Source: Gammaproteobacteria bacterium (GTDB lineage: Bacteria > Pseudomonadota > Gammaproteobacteria > Steroidobacterales > UBA11654). From it: 26,315 bases of DNA. The stretch spans positions 1 through 26,315 of the forward strand of contig DTSX01000041.1 in the NCBI GenBank assembly GCA_012965065.1, read 5' to 3'. Shown here piece after piece: positions 22,587 to 26,315 of this stretch (its first letter is position 1; each line of letters starts with the position of its first letter). The notes beneath the pieces were generated by a model. That model searched no databases. It had not been told where the DNA came from and saw only the letters and a list, made by a program, of their open reading frames with translations. The position numbers and the translations under genes are program-made.

Positions 22587-24085
22587 ATCGGTTCCTTGCA
22601 TTCCACTCGAATGACTTGGTTTGTTGCCCTCCCAGATACTTTAAACCTTAATTGAAAATCCCGATAGCCTGATCTTGAACCCGTAGCTATGTAAACCCCT
22701 GGCCGTAAGGAAACAACAGTTTGCTTGAATACGCCTAAACTCCCAATTTTATAAATAACCACTTCCGTCATTTCGTCTGAAAATATTGTGACAGGAACCG
22801 GGGTTGCAGCGATGGAAAGGATTTGCCTGAGGTCAGCGATTTGTTTTTCCAAAGAGGGTCCTTTGTTAACAATGCTATCGGCTTTCGCCAAAAACTGAAC
22901 GGCTTGATTGAATAGTTTGTCGTCGTTTAATTTGTCAGCTACGTTGGCAAAGTAAATGAGGTTGTTTTCAAGCTCAATCCTTTGATTCACTCTAATTAGA
23001 TTCTCCTGAATTTCTGAGATATTTGGATCCAGTTTCAAGATGCTTGTGTACAATTCTTGGGCACTGGCCCACCTTTCGTTGACCTCTGCACTTAATGCTT
23101 TGTATTTCAGTGTTTTAATTTTCGCCATACTCTCCCGAAGACCCAATTCCTCAATTGCCTGAGCGACTTGCTCTGATCCGGGCTGTATTGCCGATGCTTG
23201 CTCAAAGGCAGTACGAGCCTCATCGAACTTACCTTCCTTGATAAGTTGATAGCCTGATGAGAGAAGTCCCTGGTATTGTTCTGCGTCGAATGCCTTTGTG
23301 CTTCTTACCAATCCACTGAGAGCTTCCAGCCACTCAGAATCGATAGCCAATGCATTCGCAAAGGATTGCATAGCTTCTTGCCATTTTCCTTCAGCTTCAA
23401 AATTTAGGCCCAGAGTGGTGGACTCCAAAACTTTATCGAGTTTGAAAGCACGTTCCAGCCCTTGCTTGGCTTCTTGGTTGGTACCATCGATAGCAAGAGC
23501 AATTTCAAAATTTGCAACGGCCTCGTCTTTGTTTCCATCCAAAATTGCGTTCAGGCCTTGGTTAAGCGCTTCTTCCAAACGAACGGGTACACTGACTTCC
23601 ATATTGGCCAAAATCTGCATTGCCTCCCGGTACTTTATTGCCGCCAAATCATATTGAGCTGATTGATAGCCATCATCCCCATCTTGCTGCAAAAGAAGAA
23701 CCTGTGACCACTGATCCCCTCCCCAAAATTGAATGCCATAGAGCTTCAATTCATCAATTTTAATCAATAGTTCTGAAAACAGGGCTTGGGCAATGGGTTT
23801 TTGTGCCAACACAGAGCGGTCAATTTGCGTTGTTACGGTGTTGTCTTCTTCAACAGTTGCAACTTTGTCCCGGGTTTCATCGACCATGGATGGAAGGACA
23901 AAGACGACAATTATCAAAATTGCCAATAGTATACCCAGCAATGAATAGGCGAGAGTCTTGCTGACTCGAGTTCTATTCCCTTTTTCGAGGTTCAGCTGTT
24001 GAATGGTCTTAACCGATGGCTCATCCGGATTGGATTTCAAATCCGGTTTGATTTCTGAGCCGTTTTCAGAGGTCTTGTGATCCAT
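22583..24085 (-). CDS. Inner-membrane TPR-repeat protein with C-terminal beta domain
   Basis: Protein of 500 residues. It has a polar cytoplasmic N-terminus of about 42 residues, a membrane helix at about 43-65 (TLAYSLLGILLAILIIVVFV), then a large periplasmic part. TPR-like helices fill about 130-440, with repeated A-x(4)-Y/F and LxxDP/IDG patterns (AIKYREAMQIL; EAVANFEIALAIDGTN; EAMQSFANALAIDSEW; EARTAFEQASAIQPGS; YTSILKLDPN). The last 75 residues form a PEGA-like beta module (VSLRPGVYIATGSRSGYRDFQ). The TGA overlaps the next ATG by four bases. It is probably a scaffold holding lipoproteins and the PEGA protein together. I know no named family with this whole architecture. Confidence 0.85.
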   Translation of the reverse strand: MDHKTSENGSEIKPDLKSNPDEPSVKTIQQLNLEKGNRTRVSKTLAYSLLGILLAILIIVVFVLPSMVDETRDKVATVEEDNTVTTQIDRSVLAQKPIAQALFSELLIKIDELKLYGIQFWGGDQWSQVLLLQQDGDDGYQSAQYDLAAIKYREAMQILANMEVSVPVRLEEALNQGLNAILDGNKDEAVANFEIALAIDGTNQEAKQGLERAFKLDKVLESTTLGLNFEAEGKWQEAMQSFANALAIDSEWLEALSGLVRSTKAFDAEQYQGLLSSGYQLIKEGKFDEARTAFEQASAIQPGSEQVAQAIEELGLRESMAKIKTLKYKALSAEVNERWASAQELYTSILKLDPNISEIQENLIRVNQRIELENNLIYFANVADKLNDDKLFNQAVQFLAKADSIVNKGPSLEKQIADLRQILSIAATPVPVTIFSDEMTEVVIYKIGSLGVFKQTVVSLRPGVYIATGSRSGYRDFQLRFKVSGRATNQVIRVECKEPI

Positions 24086-24096
24086 GGAAATTGATT

Positions 24097-25281
24097 TTAA
24101 CCCTGCGGGTCAGAATTTTCAGAGATATTAAATCCAGTTTCTTCGGTGTAGATTTGTTTTAACAGTTTCCGCCATTCGAGAAATTTTTCTTTCGCAGTAC
24201 CTGTCAACCTCAGCGTCTGGCCTTCAATTTCTATAATCAGGGGTTTTGCTTGGGTATCAAACGAAGTTCCTAATTCTTTCAAAGATTCTTTGTGAACTTT
24301 GGCTTCGGCTGACATGCCAAAACCACTTTTGATTACTTCAATTCCACCGTAAAGTGCAGCTTGTTTTGCATAACTGCTAGTCTGGCTGTTTCCCTCATAG
24401 GCAATAGCACCGAGTATTGCAGCAGCCCCCAAAAGTTGTCTTTTCAAAGCACTTCTTTTTAAGTCCTCATAGGTGAGCATCTCTTCGCGGGACAATTTTC
24501 GCCAATTTTCATATGGAACCGAGATATCCTGGTAAAGCTTTGCATAATATTCGTTTAAGGTGTCAACCAATACAAACTCACGCTCTTTGACATTCTGAAT
24601 GCGACCCATCATTTCATCATTTTCTGATGGCAGACGTTTGGCGCTAAATATATCTTTTTCGTCTTGCATAAGGTAATCGCTGTAAACACCGGGTACCAAC
24701 TCAGCAGCAAACCTCAAATCACCAATCTCACTGATTCTTCTCAATTCGGGCGACGACAAAGAATTCCTAATTTTCAACAGGTCGTTGGCAATCTTGTTAT
24801 AGAAACTTTGGTATGGGTCCTGGCTGTAATCCCTTTGTTGGCTGTAAGCGCTTCTTGAAACGGTTGTTTCATAAACTTTGTTCATCCACTCTCTACCAGT
24901 GATGTCCCACACTCCAATCCGCACGGCTACTTTGAGCCCGTTTGAAACTTCTATTCTGCCCCAAACAATTAAGTCCATGGCTTCAGATTTCTCAGGCAAA
25001 ACCCAAACGCCGCCCCAGAAACCTGTGTCTTCTAATGTTGTTTTGAGATGATAGGGAATGTACCTTGCTTCAGCTTTTCTTATTTCAGGGAAAATAAACT
25101 CTTGGTCTTCTTCCGGAAGATTCGGATCGAAAATCAAAATACCAACATCCAATAATTGTTCTTCGGTCAATTCAATTTGTGCCCGTTGAATAGGCACATT
25201 TTCATATTGAATGGTCTTTGATGATGTACAACTGACTGTTGCCAACAAGAGTAGAGTCAACAAAGAAAAAGCTGGCTTCAT
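24097..25281 (-). CDS. Probable lipoprotein of unknown function
   Basis: Protein of 394 residues from the ATG at 25281 (MKPAFSLLTLLLLATVSC). The hydrophobic leader ends at Cys18, a probable lipidation site although the -3 residue (Thr) is not ideal. An in-frame ATG six codons upstream would spoil the short basic start. The N-terminal half (VGILIFDPNLPEED ... DLIVWGRIEVSNGLKVAVRIGVWDITGREW) looks like a compact alpha/beta domain that senses or binds a partner. A central Ala/Gly stretch (LLGAAAILGAIAYEGN) could be a weak membrane or packing helix, and the C-terminus is helical. No family was recognised. It is second in the eight-gene envelope operon, 12 bases before the TPR gene. Confidence 0.78.
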   Translation of the reverse strand: MKPAFSLLTLLLLATVSCTSSKTIQYENVPIQRAQIELTEEQLLDVGILIFDPNLPEEDQEFIFPEIRKAEARYIPYHLKTTLEDTGFWGGVWVLPEKSEAMDLIVWGRIEVSNGLKVAVRIGVWDITGREWMNKVYETTVSRSAYSQQRDYSQDPYQSFYNKIANDLLKIRNSLSSPELRRISEIGDLRFAAELVPGVYSDYLMQDEKDIFSAKRLPSENDEMMGRIQNVKEREFVLVDTLNEYYAKLYQDISVPYENWRKLSREEMLTYEDLKRSALKRQLLGAAAILGAIAYEGNSQTSSYAKQAALYGGIEVIKSGFGMSAEAKVHKESLKELGTSFDTQAKPLIIEIEGQTLRLTGTAKEKFLEWRKLLKQIYTEETGFNISENSDPQG

Positions 25282-25311
25282 ATTTAATAGATGCAACATA
25301 ACTTTGAAATT

Positions 25312-26181
25312 CTACTTGATCCCCATGTGTTTTCTATACTCATTCCACAGGGCTTCCCGAATTAACGGATCATCTTCCAGTATTGCCGCTTCCCTGATTT
25401 GTCTTGCAATAACATCTTCCCCTCGAATGCCTCCTGTACTTTCATCAACAGGCAGTTTATCAATATCATCAGGTATTCTGTCAGCACACTCTTCTTCATC
25501 TTTGCAGTCAATCTCATTGACGCCATTTTTTTCAGATGTTGCCTCTTGTTGACCTTGTTCAGACGAACCCATCTCTGCACCATCGGCCATATCCCCAGAT
25601 TGCATGCCTCCCTCCATGGCTCCAGATTGTACGGCTACCGCATCCGCCGATTCCTGTCCACTCATGCCCCCTGGACCTTCTCCGGAAGAGGCAATGATAA
25701 TTCTTTCGCCTGCCATCTCTTTGTCAAATACTCCCAGAGACTCATTAAAGATACTGGACGCAGATTGACCCGATGACATTGAACCCATATCTGAGTTCTG
25801 TGTTCCTGTTTGGGAAGAGCCAGCTTGAGATGGGTCAGAAGATGCCATCCCTGATGTTGTGCCCGATTGGCTTTGTTCGGATCCGGACCCAGATTGCTCG
25901 GCACTGGAGCCGCTTGATTCCTGAGTATTGGAATCACCTGAACCTTGGGCACCATCTGAACCCGAGGATTGCGATTGAGAAGATGGGGAAGATAAGCCAC
26001 CAGATGAACTCATGGATCCAGACGATTGCGAGGATGAAGATGAAGACGATGAGGACGAGGATGATGAGGGCTGTGGCAACGGAGTTGCAGACTGGTTACC
26101 ACCACCACCCATTTGTTGCATGGCACAACCGCTAACCATAAACAGGAATAAGCAAATTAAACACAATTTATTTGCTGACAT
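25312..26181 (-). CDS. Ser/Gly/Gln-rich lipoprotein
   Basis: Protein of 289 residues. The start at 26181 is chosen because it has GAGG 8 bases upstream and gives a classical lipoprotein leader with lipobox MVSGC (Cys19); a longer reading adds a non-leader N-terminus. After Cys19 come Met/Gly/Gln residues, a 13-Ser run (39-51) and about 150 residues of Ser, Gly, Gln and Ala. A less repetitive acidic part follows (GERIIIASSGEGPGG, NEIDCKDEEECADRIPDDIDKLP), then a helical C-terminus (IREAAILEDDPLIREALWNEYRKHMG). The low-complexity part is probably an unstructured tether from the membrane, with the C-terminal helix as the binding end. It is the first gene of the envelope operon. Confidence 0.82.
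   Translation of the reverse strand: MSANKLCLICLFLFMVSGCAMQQMGGGGNQSATPLPQPSSSSSSSSSSSSSQSSGSMSSSGGLSSPSSQSQSSGSDGAQGSGDSNTQESSGSSAEQSGSGSEQSQSGTTSGMASSDPSQAGSSQTGTQNSDMGSMSSGQSASSIFNESLGVFDKEMAGERIIIASSGEGPGGMSGQESADAVAVQSGAMEGGMQSGDMADGAEMGSSEQGQQEATSEKNGVNEIDCKDEEECADRIPDDIDKLPVDESTGGIRGEDVIARQIREAAILEDDPLIREALWNEYRKHMGIK
26029..26067 (-). repeat. Poly-serine codon tract (13 TCN codons)
   Basis: Thirteen consecutive Ser codons in the lipoprotein gene, all TCN and mixed among TCA, TCC, TCG and TCT with no AGY. The mixture means the protein run is conserved without a perfect DNA repeat, so simple slippage is unlikely to keep it in place. Confidence 0.85.
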
Positions 26182-26224
26182 TTTACTAACCTCTAAGTTC
26201 ACAACATCTCGTCGAATATTCATA

Positions 26225-26230
26225 ATTATA
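26225..26230 (-). promoter_or_regulatory. Perfect -10 hexamer upstream of the envelope operon
   Basis: TATAAT on the minus strand lies about 44 bases upstream of the first operon start codon. No good -35 is found at 16-18 bases, so a promoter is likely but activator-dependent or misassigned. Confidence 0.3.
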
Positions 26231-26315
26231 ACAACAAATAATGAAGAAATAATGTGCTCAAAACTGAATATCTGCTCGTCACATGCCTCCATAATTTGAT
26301 ACGATCTGACTCTAA

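Noticed and set aside
26012..26299. Plus-strand acidic open frame (Asp/Glu run)
   Set aside because: It is the antisense reading of the poly-Ser TCN tract and has no independent support.

Overview
The window looks like a chromosomal stretch of a heterotrophic, probably marine gammaproteobacterium. The isocitrate dehydrogenase is E. coli-like throughout, there is a fadI-then-fadJ style beta-oxidation pair, and base composition is moderately AT-rich. No rRNA, tRNA, CRISPR array, insertion sequence or phage gene was seen. This placement is inference from protein style only.

Left part (1-5.3 kb): a beta-oxidation pair on the minus strand (thiolase, then a multifunctional hydratase/dehydrogenase cut by the window edge). 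It diverges from a plus-strand run of a FabG-like SDR, a second SDR resembling plant chlorophyll b reductases (NYC1/NOL), and an ArsC-family reductase.

Centre-left (5.3-9.8 kb): an adrenodoxin-type [2Fe-2S] ferredoxin, then a minus-strand operon in which a homologue of plant red chlorophyll catabolite reductase (RCCR) is followed 6 bases later by an OmpR-type response regulator and its overlapping sensor kinase. A divergent alpha/beta-hydrolase-fold protein has lost the usual nucleophile serine. An imperfect 9-base-arm dyad lies between the divergent genes. Next to the hydrolase is a 37-codon remnant of a DUF559/Vsr-like endonuclease, suggesting past insertion or deletion. An RCCR homologue linked to a two-component system, near a ferredoxin and a NYC1-like SDR, suggests tetrapyrrole (chlorophyll or bilin) processing or sensing. 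This is the first candidate for an undescribed system.

Middle (9.8-16.9 kb): housekeeping metabolism. It holds icd, the two acetolactate synthase subunit genes (unusually divergent rather than in one operon), an aldehyde dehydrogenase whose stop codon interlocks with that of ilvI, a PLP-dependent dehydratase/racemase, a small ABM-like protein, and pterin-4a-carbinolamine dehydratase.

Right part (16.9-26.2 kb): an eight-gene minus-strand operon for an apparently complete cell-envelope apparatus. In transcription order it encodes a Ser-rich lipoprotein, a second lipoprotein, an inner-membrane TPR protein, a membrane-anchored FHA-like/PEGA/FGE-like protein, a small secreted acidic protein, a MotA/TolQ/ExbB-type channel protein, and two tandem von Willebrand A (vWA) proteins. 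The single membrane segments of the vWA proteins share a nearly identical ExbD-like motif with an Asp. My reading is that the vWA proteins replace ExbD/TolR as moving partners of the proton channel. This is the second, and to me most system-like, candidate.
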